From assembly GCF_001426375.1 (NCBI RefSeq), contig NZ_LMEO01000050.1, positions 186,001 to 250,000 on the forward strand: DNA of 64,000 bases. Direction: 5' to 3'. The stretch comes from Paenibacillus sp. Root444D2. Its GTDB lineage: Bacteria > Bacillota > Bacilli > Paenibacillales > NBRC-103111. How positions within the stretch are numbered: the stretch's first letter is position 1; the number at the start of each line of letters is the position of its first letter. A model generated the notes under the pieces. The model worked only from the letters and a program-made list of their open reading frames with translations, was not told where the DNA came from and ran no database searches. Shown here one piece after another: positions 26,328-37,715 of the stretch. Made by a program: the position numbers and the translations under genes.

Positions 26328-26666
26328 GTGAGGATTATCGTTGACTTGAAAATAACGTCCGATCTCATTCGAGGACACACCGACACTATTATTCTCAAGT
26401 TTTTAATTTCCGGAGATAAATATGGCTATGAAATTTCAAAGCTCGTGCAAGTTACTTCAGGTGGGGAATATGAACTGAAAGAAGCAACGATGTACTCCAG
26501 TCTCAAGCGACTAGAACAGGAAGAAAGCATAACCTCTTACTGGGGGGATGAAACGCAAGGCGGCCGTAGAAAGTACTATCGCATTACCGATAAGGGCAAA
26601 GAAGCTTTTAAGATCAACAAGTTAAATTGGGAACATGCGAAGACCATTCTCGATTTGCTCATTTAG
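26328..26666 (+). CDS. PadR family transcriptional regulator
   Basis: A winged-helix repressor of about 110 residues. DLIRGHTDTIILKFLISGDKYGYEISKLV opens the PadR domain, and ATMYSSLKRLEQEESITSYWGDETQGGRRKYYRITDKGKEA is the wing. The start is doubtful. The GTG at 26328 overlaps the AGGAGG (26323-26328). The family N-terminus begins just before DLKITSDL, where this sequence has GTT (26340), with ATC at 26337 spaced 8 bp from the AGGAGG and TTG at 26346 farther away. Either a non-standard start or a one-base loss (TTGGAC to TTGAC) is possible. It presumably represses its own operon with the downstream genes. Confidence 0.88.
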   Translation: MRIIVDLKITSDLIRGHTDTIILKFLISGDKYGYEISKLVQVTSGGEYELKEATMYSSLKRLEQEESITSYWGDETQGGRRKYYRITDKGKEAFKINKLNWEHAKTILDLLI

Positions 26667-26682
26667 AAAGGCGGTATGATGG

Positions 26683-27405
26683 ATGAAACCAAACCCGAGG
26701 CTCATTGCTTATTTGAATGATGTTTTTTCACATTATGAAGATTTGAGACCCATCCAAGAATTAAAAGAAGAGCTTTTAACTGATTTGCAGGAAAGACTCC
26801 AAGATCTGCAAAAAGATGGCTTCGATGAAGAAGCTGCCTTTCAAAGGACGATCGCTTCCATCGGCGAAATATCTGAATTGATCGAAAGCATTCATGCAAA
26901 CACCACGAAGCTCCAACAAATCATTGGCATTGATTTCTCTATGCAGAATTTGCAAAAATCCGACCTAAAGTCTATCCAAGTGCATGATGGCAAGTTCAAT
27001 TACAGCAACCTGCAAGATTCCGATTTCAGCCATTCAGACTTAACCAATGCTTCCTTTAAGTGCAGCAATTTAGATCGGGTTAAGTTCGACGGTGCGAATT
27101 TGACGGGAACGAAGTTTTCTAAATCCAATCTTAGAGGTGTCAGCTTCAAGAATTGTATGTTAGACCTTATAGAGTTCCGTTCTTGCGATTTAACTGGAGT
27201 ATGTATGGATAACCTACTCTTTACAGGAACTACTTTTCATCATTCCAATCTAAAAGGAACCACGTTCCGAAATGCCACACTTCAAAGCTGTTCCTTCAAA
27301 TCTGACATCAAGAAAACAATCTTCGATGGTGCCAAGATGGATAAAGTAACCTATGCTTTGTTAAAAGGGTTTAAAGCCAATTTAAGTCATGTTACTATCA
27401 TTTAG
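26683..27405 (+). CDS. HAAS-like domain fused to pentapeptide repeats
   Basis: A 240-residue protein 16 bp after padR. Residues 1-80 form a helical HAAS/permease-prefix-like domain (LIAYLNDVF...ELKEELLTDLQERLQDL...GFDEEAAFQRTIASIGEISELIESI), the domain that typically partners PadR in Bacillota. Residues 85-235 are pentapeptide repeats of the A(D/N)LXX/F type (SNLQDSDFSHSDLTNASF, GANLTGTKFSKSNLRGVSF), expected to form a right-handed beta-helix. No membrane segment is visible. Possible roles are a sensor or adaptor under PadR control, or a gyrase-shielding Qnr-like protein. The first is suggested by the N-terminal domain. Confidence 0.85.
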   Translation: MKPNPRLIAYLNDVFSHYEDLRPIQELKEELLTDLQERLQDLQKDGFDEEAAFQRTIASIGEISELIESIHANTTKLQQIIGIDFSMQNLQKSDLKSIQVHDGKFNYSNLQDSDFSHSDLTNASFKCSNLDRVKFDGANLTGTKFSKSNLRGVSFKNCMLDLIEFRSCDLTGVCMDNLLFTGTTFHHSNLKGTTFRNATLQSCSFKSDIKKTIFDGAKMDKVTYALLKGFKANLSHVTII

Positions 27406-27465
27406 TAACCCACCTCATAGATAAAAATTAAATCGGATTCAGAGAAAGTGAGGACAACAATCATT

Positions 27466-28995
27466 ATGGTAGCGCAAAACAAAAACAAAGGCTTAGGCAT
27501 TGTCATCGCCGGGCTATTGCTGGGTATCCTAATGGCTGCCATGGATAATACCATTGTAGCTACAGCCATGGGCACCATCATCGGTGAATTAGGCGGATTG
27601 GATAAATTCGTTTGGGTCACTTCAGCTTATATGGTGGCGGAAATGGCCGGCATGCCAATTTTCGGCAAACTTTCCGATATGTATGGACGCAAAAAGTTTT
27701 TCATCTTTGGTGTTATCGTGTTTATGCTTGGATCCATCCTATGCGGAACAGCAAGTTCGATCATAGAGCTCAGCATCTATCGCGCAATTCAAGGTATCGG
27801 CGGCGGCGCCATGTTACCAGTTGCTTTCACGATTATGTTCGATGCCGTTCCCGCAGAAAGCCGCGGTAAACTAGGTGGACTGTTCGGCGCCGTGTTCGGC
27901 ATGTCCAGCATTTTCGGGCCACTTCTTGGCGCTTATATCACAGATTATGTGAACTGGAAATGGGTATTTTACATTAATCTCCCTCTTGGTTTAATCTCAC
28001 TTATTTTTGTAGCTTTCTTCTATCGTGAATCCGTTGAACATTCTAAGCAAAGAATCGATTGGTGGGGCGCTTTGACACTCGTTGGCGCCATCGTCTCCCT
28101 CATGTTCGCTCTGGAATTGGGAGGCAAGGAATACGCATGGGATTCAGCATTTATCCTTGGTTTATTCGCCTTGTTTGCGGTGTTGACAATCATCTTCGTC
28201 TTCGTAGAACGTCGGGCTGCCGAACCTATTATCTCTTTTGCGATGTTCAAAAATCGTTTGTATGCATCAAGCAATGCCGTTGCCATTTTTAGCGGCGCAG
28301 CTTTTATCACAGCATCTGTCTATATCCCAATTTTCATTCAAGGTGTATTAGGCGGGACCGCTACCAATTCGGGTTTAGTTCTTCTTCCTATGATGTTAGG
28401 CTCCGTTGTAACGGCAACAGGCGGCGGTTTCTTAATGAATAAAATGAGTTATCGCGCGATTATGATTCCAACGACCTTCCTCCTTATTGTCGGAACAGCT
28501 CTCTTGACTACGTTATCGCCAGAATCCCCTCGTTGGCTTGTCACGATCTACATGATCATTATCGGACTCGGCATCGGGGCTTCCTTCTCCGTATTAAGTA
28601 ATGCTGCCATTCATCTATTCGAGCCACGGCAGCGTGGTTCAGCCTCATCAACACTGAACTTCCTTCGCTCCTTGGGGATGACGCTGGGTATCACCGTATT
28701 CGGAATTGTTCAGAGTCATGCATTAACGCGAAAATTGACGGATGTATTTGCAGGTCAAGGTCAAACGGGAGCTGCCATACCAATCGGGGACTCGCATACA
28801 CTGCTTGATCCCGCAAAACGAATGGAGATTCCTGCACCTGTTCTTGAGAAAATCACAACCGCATTATCGTCTTCCATCGTTCTCACCTTTGCTTGGACTA
28901 TACTTCCTGCTGTTCTTGCCTTCGTTTGTGCCATCGTAATGAGTAAAGAGAAGCTGGATCCAGCCCAAGAAACCGAAGCAGCTATGTCACATTAA
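27466..28995 (+). CDS. MFS drug exporter, DHA2/EmrB-QacA family
   Basis: A 14-helix proton-coupled exporter of about 509 residues. The open frame begins at GTG 27448; I prefer the ATG at 27466 (MVAQNKNKG), though neither has an ideal ribosome site. Motif A is GKLSDMYGRKK in loop 2-3, motif C-like GAVFGMSSIFGPLLGAYITD is in helix 5, and the DHA2 signature MDNTIVATAMGTI is in helix 1. It lies 61 bp after the HAAS-pentapeptide gene, so a PadR-controlled efflux operon is likely. Substrate unknown, probably a hydrophobic toxic compound. Confidence 0.92.
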   Translation: MVAQNKNKGLGIVIAGLLLGILMAAMDNTIVATAMGTIIGELGGLDKFVWVTSAYMVAEMAGMPIFGKLSDMYGRKKFFIFGVIVFMLGSILCGTASSIIELSIYRAIQGIGGGAMLPVAFTIMFDAVPAESRGKLGGLFGAVFGMSSIFGPLLGAYITDYVNWKWVFYINLPLGLISLIFVAFFYRESVEHSKQRIDWWGALTLVGAIVSLMFALELGGKEYAWDSAFILGLFALFAVLTIIFVFVERRAAEPIISFAMFKNRLYASSNAVAIFSGAAFITASVYIPIFIQGVLGGTATNSGLVLLPMMLGSVVTATGGGFLMNKMSYRAIMIPTTFLLIVGTALLTTLSPESPRWLVTIYMIIIGLGIGASFSVLSNAAIHLFEPRQRGSASSTLNFLRSLGMTLGITVFGIVQSHALTRKLTDVFAGQGQTGAAIPIGDSHTLLDPAKRMEIPAPVLEKITTALSSSIVLTFAWTILPAVLAFVCAIVMSKEKLDPAQETEAAMSH

Positions 28996-29003
28996 GTTAA
29001 AAA

Positions 29004-29047
29004 AAGTGCCGCTCCAACTACAGCAATCTGTAGATGAAGCGGCACTT
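29004..29047. terminator. Bidirectional terminator between MFS and lacZ
   Basis: A 10-bp stem AAGTGCCGCT/AGCGGCACTT with an inner CTACAG/CTGTAG stem. Flanking A/T runs suit both convergent genes. Confidence 0.85.
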
Positions 29048-29062
29048 TTCATTTCCAATTCT

Positions 29063-32224
<3,162 letters not shown>

Positions 32225-32342
32225 CTATAAGGTTGTATAAATTTCTTCAACTATCTTCTTATTGTACAAGACAATAATTTCTTTTAAAATATAAGATAAT
32301 ACGCATCACATATTAAAAAATGAAAGAGTTGACCCTCTAGCG

Positions 32343-33203
32343 ATGGCTATCGATTACAGGAAATTTTTCGTCATTACAGAAACGGATCGGAAGCTTCCTC
32401 TCATCCTGGAAACAGTCGGTTACGAAAATGAACAGCAGTTCTACAAGCGAGAAGAAGGTTATCCCTGCTTCCATTGGCTCCAAACGATTGAAGGCAGCGG
32501 AGAGATTATCCTCGAAAGCGGATCCGTCAAGCTGAGTGAGAATCAAGGCATGCTCCTGCCTGCTGGCGTCCCGCATGAATATAACATCACAGCCGCCAAG
32601 TGGTCGACATGGTATTTAACCTTCGATGGCGCACTCGCTGCCTCCATTGTATATGCCTTAGAGATACCTTTATCCACATCAATTAGCTGGGGCATGGAAA
32701 CTCCACTCGCTAGTATTCATGAATACTATTATGAAAAGTACCGCTACAGCCATGACTTCACAGGCATGAATGGTTCACTTGAAATCTATCAATTCCTGAC
32801 ACTGCTCAAAAAACACGGCAACGTAAATAAAAGCGCATCCTTTTCCCAAAGTCACGAGCGTTTACTGCCTCTTTTGTTGGAGCTTGAGATTAGCTACGCT
32901 GCTTCCGACGTAGGGCTCAGGTGGATGGCTCAGCTGCTTGGCATAAGCTCACAACACGTCAATACATTGTTCCGCAAAGCATTTGGACTCTCTCCTTACC
33001 AATACTTACTGCAGCTGCGCCTACAGAAATCCAAGGAAATGCTTATCGCTCAGCCTAATCAAACCGTGAAACAGATCGCTGACGCGACCGGCTTCCTCGA
33101 CGCTTCGCATTTCATCTCGACATTTCGCAAATCCGTCGGTTTGACGCCCGAAGTTTTCAGAAATCAATACAACAAAAAGAACCAATCGGAAGAATTCCGT
33201 TAG
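32343..33203 (+). CDS. AraC family regulator, probable controller of lacZ
   Basis: A 286-residue regulator with an N-terminal cupin-type sensing domain (FHWLQTIEGSGEIILESG...GMLLPAGVPHEYNI) and two C-terminal helix-turn-helix units (GLRWMAQLLGISSQHVNTLFRKAFGLSPYQYLLQLRLQKS and KQIADATGFLDASHFISTFRKSVGLTPEVFR). It is divergent from lacZ with 136 bp between starts, the usual arrangement for a galactoside-responsive activator. The ATG lacks a convincing Shine-Dalgarno, so translation may be weak or the start may differ slightly. Confidence 0.92.
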   Translation: MAIDYRKFFVITETDRKLPLILETVGYENEQQFYKREEGYPCFHWLQTIEGSGEIILESGSVKLSENQGMLLPAGVPHEYNITAAKWSTWYLTFDGALAASIVYALEIPLSTSISWGMETPLASIHEYYYEKYRYSHDFTGMNGSLEIYQFLTLLKKHGNVNKSASFSQSHERLLPLLLELEISYAASDVGLRWMAQLLGISSQHVNTLFRKAFGLSPYQYLLQLRLQKSKEMLIAQPNQTVKQIADATGFLDASHFISTFRKSVGLTPEVFRNQYNKKNQSEEFR

Positions 33204-33281
33204 TTCGACTGCTACTTGAATTCGTTTTCGTTTCAAAAAAAGCTTATGATGGTTATATATGGGTAAAATGATTGGGGGCTA

Positions 33282-35201
33282 ATGATGAGCAGCTTACAAC
33301 TTGATAAACATCGTTTCTTCGAGCAGATGGTTCAATTCTCTCCTCATGGGATCGCATGTTTATCCTTAGACGGGTCCCTACTGAGAGTGAATCCAGCATA
33401 TTGTTCGATTCTGGGGTATTCGGAAGATGAGCTCGAGAAGCTTAACATTCGTGAACTCACCTTTCCTGATGATTGGCTCCATTACTCTGATCAAGTTCAA
33501 AGCTTAATAGCTCGTTTGACTTCTTCTTTTACCATGGATATACGATACATGCACAAGAATGGTGGCATCATCTGGACATCTGTCCAGCTCACATTCGTTT
33601 GCGATACTCAAACCGGGTCCCCTCTGTATGGAATCGTTCATATGACGGATATTTCACAGCTCAAGTTCATCGAACAAAAGCTGCAAGAGTCCATCGATCG
33701 ATATACACCGCTGAAAATGCATACACATGATGCCGTCATTTCACTTGATTTGGACGGAATTATTATCAATGGTAATGCGCGGGCACAGGAACTATTAGGC
33801 TTCTACAACAATGATTTCGTAGGAATGCCTTTTTCCAGATTTGTAGGTAAAAATAATGTGAAACAAATCCTAACGGATTCCCTATTAGATGCTTCCATGG
33901 AGAAGAAGATTGACCATATTCGTCAAATCAATGGTCATATTGTTGAAGTACTGACAACGATTGCTCCCATCATCATGAACGAAATGAATGTTGGGTTCTA
34001 TATCATTGCAAAGGACATGACAGAACAGAAGAAATTAATGATTGAGAAGGAAACAGCTGAGAATACGAATAAAGCGAAGAGTGAATTTCTGGCGATAATG
34101 AGCCATGAAATTCGGACGCCGATGAATGGTGTTATCGGAATGACAGACCTTTTGCTTCAAGCAACTACATTAGACGATGAACAGAAAGAGTACGTTGAGA
34201 TTATTCATAAGAGCGGTGAAACGCTGCTTCGTATCATTAATGACATTTTAGACTTCTCCAAAATCGAATCCGGTAAAACGGAATTACTTGAAATCCCATT
34301 TAATATCCGAGATGCCATTTCAGAAACGTTTAACATATTATCGACCAAAGCGGATGAAAAACAGTTATCCACGACATTTACAGTAGATCCCATCGTCCCG
34401 CACTCTTTGGTGGGTGATTCAGAACGGTTGAAGCAGGTTCTTATTAATCTGGTTGGCAATGCCATCAAGTTTACGCCATTCGGCGGAATCTCCGTACATG
34501 TCAATAAACGCATACAAGAAGATCACATCATACAACTGGAATTTATCGTAAAAGATAGCGGAATCGGCATTCCAGCGGATAAAAGAAGCTATATCTTCGA
34601 GCCTTTCAATCAAGTCGATCATGTGATGACACGCAAATATGAGGGTACAGGGCTTGGCTTAGCGATATCGAAAAAGCTGGTCCGACTCATGGGTGGCGAT
34701 ATTTGGGTAGAGCCTACTGACGATCCGGGTACTACGATTATGTTTACCATATGTCTCAAAGAAGATCATTATTCAGATGAATATCAGACATATACGAATG
34801 AAGGTATAACGCAGGCTTCCCTACACATACTCATCGCCGAAGACAATGCCATTAACCAATTTGTTTTAATAAAAATGTTAGAGAAACAGGGACATATCAT
34901 TGCAGTTGCTGCTAATGGGGAAGAAGTTGTGAAGACCGCCTTAAGGGACCGTTTTGATATAATATTTATGGATCTCCAAATGCCGATCATTAACGGATTA
35001 GATGCAACCGCAATGATTAAACAAACACTCCCGCCAGAACGATGTCCCATGATCGTCGCCGTAACTGCGAACGCCTTAAAAGAAGATCGCGATAAATGCC
35101 TCGCTGCGGGCATGGATGATTATTTGAGCAAACCGATCAAAAATAAATCACTTCTGGCTATTATCGCGACCTATATGGAGAACAAACGCTTTACGGGCTA
35201 G
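33282..35201 (+). CDS. Hybrid sensor histidine kinase (PAS-PAS-HisKA-HATPase-REC)
   Basis: A 639-residue soluble hybrid kinase behind GGGGG. PAS domains span about 10-130 and 140-250. The phospho-acceptor is His275 in MSHEIRTPMNGVIG. The ATPase has NLVGNAIKFT, DSGIGIP and GTGLGL. A C-terminal receiver (about 515-635) has the acidic pair in IAEDN, the phospho-Asp in MDLQMP and the Lys in LSKPI. No membrane segment, so it senses a cytoplasmic signal. It needs a separate phosphotransfer protein or response regulator, neither of which is adjacent. It stands alone, divergent from the CheR/CheB kinase cluster. Confidence 0.92.
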   Translation: MMSSLQLDKHRFFEQMVQFSPHGIACLSLDGSLLRVNPAYCSILGYSEDELEKLNIRELTFPDDWLHYSDQVQSLIARLTSSFTMDIRYMHKNGGIIWTSVQLTFVCDTQTGSPLYGIVHMTDISQLKFIEQKLQESIDRYTPLKMHTHDAVISLDLDGIIINGNARAQELLGFYNNDFVGMPFSRFVGKNNVKQILTDSLLDASMEKKIDHIRQINGHIVEVLTTIAPIIMNEMNVGFYIIAKDMTEQKKLMIEKETAENTNKAKSEFLAIMSHEIRTPMNGVIGMTDLLLQATTLDDEQKEYVEIIHKSGETLLRIINDILDFSKIESGKTELLEIPFNIRDAISETFNILSTKADEKQLSTTFTVDPIVPHSLVGDSERLKQVLINLVGNAIKFTPFGGISVHVNKRIQEDHIIQLEFIVKDSGIGIPADKRSYIFEPFNQVDHVMTRKYEGTGLGLAISKKLVRLMGGDIWVEPTDDPGTTIMFTICLKEDHYSDEYQTYTNEGITQASLHILIAEDNAINQFVLIKMLEKQGHIIAVAANGEEVVKTALRDRFDIIFMDLQMPIINGLDATAMIKQTLPPERCPMIVAVTANALKEDRDKCLAAGMDDYLSKPIKNKSLLAIIATYMENKRFTG

Positions 35202-35215
35202 ACCGAAATTGGCGA

Positions 35216-35257
35216 ATCTAGAAATTTCTAGATGAGATAAACCTGGCCATTAGCCAG
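35216..35257. repeat. Perfect 18-bp palindrome plus short hairpin after the hybrid kinase
   Basis: ATCTAGAAATTTCTAGAT (35216-35233) is fully self-complementary. CTGGC/GCCAG follows at 35243-35257. Neither has a T tract; together they may end the kinase transcript. Confidence 0.5.
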
Positions 35258-35289
35258 TTCCTTCGATTAACAGCCCATCCCAGCCACTT

Positions 35290-35530
35290 GAACATCTGTA
35301 ACGATGTAAAACATCGATACAAGCCACACGCAGCGCGGATGTCAGTGCTTTTTTCATCTGCAACGATGAAAATCATCGTTACAGTACGAGACAGTCACGG
35401 CTGAGACATCTGTAACGATGTAAAACATCGTTACAAGCTATACGCAGCGCGGATGTCTGCACTGTTTTCATCTGCAACGATGAAAATCATCGTTACAGTA
35501 CGAGACAGTCACGGCTGAGACATCTGTATA
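35290..35530. repeat. Second locus of the ~114-bp palindromic repeat (two units and a stub)
   Basis: Stem-loop A starts at 35297 and 35411, stem-loop B at 35359 and 35472, again about 114 bp apart with the same order as at 24.6-25.2 kb. A third unit begins (GACATCTGTA) and breaks off at 35530. B copies here end in TTACAG rather than TTGCAG, while A1 here has one mismatch in the right arm. Confidence 0.88.
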
Positions 35531-35560
35531 TGCTGCCAACATACCTTACTACCCGCAGCA

Positions 35561-35749
35561 TTGTTGTACGTTGTACAACATTTTGCAAGCAAATCCACGT
35601 TTTCCACGCGATTGTTGCAGAAAATACAACAATTTCAGCCAAAAGCGGCCCAATTGCCTATAAAAGAGCTGAATTGTTGTACTGCATACAACATCTTCAG
35701 CTCTGTTTGCTCAAAACAAGGAAATTGTTGTACGTTGTACAACTTCCTT
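35561..35749. repeat. Second palindrome family (TGTTGTAC type), four copies
   Basis: Four stem-loops about 50-61 bp apart carry arms TGTTGTA/TACAACA or a close variant, starting near 35561, 35611, 35672 and 35723. Copies 3 and 4 have extra outer arms of different sequence (AGCTGAA/TTCAGCT and AAGGAA/TTCCTT), so pairing is kept while sequence is not. They directly follow the broken end of the 114-bp units. Confidence 0.75.
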
Positions 35750-35852
35750 TCCGAATTACCCAATTCTCCCATAAATCAGGACACAAAAATAACCATGCTA
35801 AATACGGAGGGAATCCGGGGAATCTTCACTTACCCCAAACCCAAATAAAGAC

Positions 35853-35874
35853 AAAAAAACCGCCGCGGCGGTTT
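35853..35874 (-). terminator. Terminator of the CheR/CheB kinase operon
   Basis: AAACCGCCGCGGCGGTTT is a perfect palindrome followed on the minus strand by a T run, 38 bp after the stop at 35912. Confidence 0.8.
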
Positions 35875-35911
35875 GAAGTTTCCCCTTATAAAGGCATTGG
35901 GAAAACTTATG

Positions 35912-37084
35912 TTAAACCAAATCTTTCACAGGGTTCGTAACATTTTTGTTTTGAAAACCTTGAGATATAGGCAGATGCACACGAAAAATGGATCCTCCAC
36001 CGAGAACACTATCCACTTCCATGAGGCCGTCGTGTCTCTCAATGATTTTTTGCACCGTAGCAAGGCCTAAACCGGTACCCTCGTAGGCCTTGGCATTATC
36101 CAGCCGTTTGAAGGGAGTGAAAATAGACGGGATGTCCTCTTTTTTCATGCCAATGCCATTATCTTGGATTTGAATGACAAAGGTATCCGGTTCATTTCCT
36201 TCCAATAAGGAAATCTGAATAATCGGCGATTGTTCCTTCCTACGATACTTCAGCCCGTTTGCGATAATATTTTGAAACAGCTGATACAATTGCGTCGCAT
36301 CCGCTTGAATAATTGGAAGCCTGTCTTGGATGAGGATTTGTCCTTCATTTTGTTCGATCGTGCTGCTTAGGTCCGAGATCACATTCATCACAACTTCATT
36401 CAAATCAACATTTCCAAAAGTAACCGATTTCGCGTTTAACTGGGCGTACGAGAGCAAATCGGTGATCAAGTGGTTCATCCTCTCAGCGGTCGCTGAAATT
36501 TGGTTCATATATTCTTTACCTTTTGGCGTCATATCCGCACTATGTCTAGCTATAAGAAGCTCGCTCAACCCTGTAATCACATTCAGCGGATTCTTCAAAT
36601 CATGCGAAACGACCTGTGCAAACTCCCTTAAGCTCTCGTTACTGCGCTCAAGCTCCGATTGAATCGCCTCAAGCTCTTTATTTCTGCGATTGAGTTCTAG
36701 AAATATTTTCACTTTGCTGAGCAGAATATCGGCATTGACAGGCTTGAACAAGTAGTCCACTGCACCGCTCTCATAGCCTTTAAATACGCTCTGATCTTCT
36801 TTATTACTGGCTGTTACAAAAATGAGCGGAATATGCTTCGTTTCCTCGTTGCTTCGCAGCAGCTCCGCAAGCTCAAAGCCATCCATTTCCGGCATATTCA
36901 CATCAAGTAAAATAAGCGCAAAGTCATGGCGCAAGGTATATGATAAAGCTTCATTGCCTGATTGGACGACGTACAGATCACAATGGAGCACTTGCAGAAT
37001 TTTCTGCATAGCGAATAAATTTTCTTTCCGATCATCAACGACTAAAATTTTTGGCGCCTGATGCCTATTTTTCTGAGTATCCAT
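35912..37084 (-). CDS. Receiver-histidine kinase (REC-HisKA-HATPase)
   Basis: A 390-residue soluble protein. An N-terminal receiver (about 10-125) has the phospho-Asp D61 in LLDVNMPEMDG and the Lys in LFKPV. A short coiled coil leads to HisKA with His161 in VVSHDLKNPLNVI and an ATPase with NIIANGLKY, DNGIGM and GTGLGL. It ends with no output domain. The gene is last in the leftward operon hybrid kinase-cheR-cheB-this gene and starts 10 bp after cheB. It is probably the next relay step, receiving phosphate from the large kinase. Confidence 0.92.
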   Translation of the reverse strand: MDTQKNRHQAPKILVVDDRKENLFAMQKILQVLHCDLYVVQSGNEALSYTLRHDFALILLDVNMPEMDGFELAELLRSNEETKHIPLIFVTASNKEDQSVFKGYESGAVDYLFKPVNADILLSKVKIFLELNRRNKELEAIQSELERSNESLREFAQVVSHDLKNPLNVITGLSELLIARHSADMTPKGKEYMNQISATAERMNHLITDLLSYAQLNAKSVTFGNVDLNEVVMNVISDLSSTIEQNEGQILIQDRLPIIQADATQLYQLFQNIIANGLKYRRKEQSPIIQISLLEGNEPDTFVIQIQDNGIGMKKEDIPSIFTPFKRLDNAKAYEGTGLGLATVQKIIERHDGLMEVDSVLGGGSIFRVHLPISQGFQNKNVTNPVKDLV

Positions 37085-37094
37085 ATAGGCCCTC

Positions 37095-37688
37095 CTAATT
37101 CTTAGAATGATGGATTCGTTCGAGATTATGTAATTGTCTCAGAAACTTTCCGATGTCATCTAAGGACAAAATATAATCAACCTTTACAGTGTCTATAGCT
37201 GCTTGTGGCATTATAGGGAACTCCGCCGTTTCAGGGTCCTGCACAATCGTTATGCCGCCGCTCTCCTTGATCGTCCGGAGTCCAGAGCTTCCATCTCGGT
37301 TTGCCCCTGTTAAGACAACGCCTACACACGCCTCTTGGAAGGCAAACGCTGCACTATCAAACAAAACGTCAATCGAAGGCCGAGAATAATTGACTTTAGG
37401 ATCAATGGATAGGCTGAACGAACGATCATCTTCAATGAGCAAATGATAACCAGGTGGAGCGAGATAAACGTGATGAGGTTGAATGGTCTCTTTATCTATC
37501 GCTTCTTTGACGTGTATAGCAACTTGCGTATTTAAATATTCAGCTAAATAACTGTCGCTGCTCTCCAAAATATGCTGTACGATGATAATCGGTAAGCTGT
37601 AGTCAGACGGGAGATAGGATAACAGACGCGAGAGTGCCTTAAGCCCGCCTGCCGATACCCCCACAACAACGGCTTCCAATGGGCGCAT
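37095..37688 (-). CDS. Stand-alone CheB-type protein-glutamate methylesterase
   Basis: A 197-residue catalytic CheB domain without the usual N-terminal receiver. The catalytic triad is visible: Ser12 in GVSAGG, His39 in VQHI and Asp132 in GANRDGSSG. In chemotaxis CheB removes methyl groups from receptors. Here it sits with a CheR and two kinases but no receptor, CheA or CheW gene, so it probably works on another methylated protein, perhaps the kinase encoded upstream. It starts 27 bp after the cheR stop. Confidence 0.92.
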   Translation of the reverse strand: MRPLEAVVVGVSAGGLKALSRLLSYLPSDYSLPIIIVQHILESSDSYLAEYLNTQVAIHVKEAIDKETIQPHHVYLAPPGYHLLIEDDRSFSLSIDPKVNYSRPSIDVLFDSAAFAFQEACVGVVLTGANRDGSSGLRTIKESGGITIVQDPETAEFPIMPQAAIDTVKVDYILSLDDIGKFLRQLHNLERIHHSKN

Positions 37689-37715
37689 GGGCTCACTCCC
37701 TCTCTATAACCTTGC

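Larger units (their letters stand above)
35202..35911. other. Repeat-filled intergenic region
   Basis: About 700 bp between convergent kinase genes. It holds the 18-bp palindrome, two 114-bp units, the TGTTGTAC palindromes and a terminator at 35853-35874. Open frames here are made of repeat sequence and are not called as genes. Confidence 0.75.

Noticed and set aside
28998-29051. Small RNA between MFS and lacZ
   Set aside because: The structure is fully explained as a bidirectional terminator of convergent genes.
33218-33236. cre-like sequence before the PAS hybrid kinase
   Set aside because: TTGAATTCGTTTTCG misses key bases in both half-sites.
35530-35940. 136-residue open frame
   Set aside because: It runs through the TGTTGTAC palindromes and the terminator, has no ribosome site and an unnatural composition.
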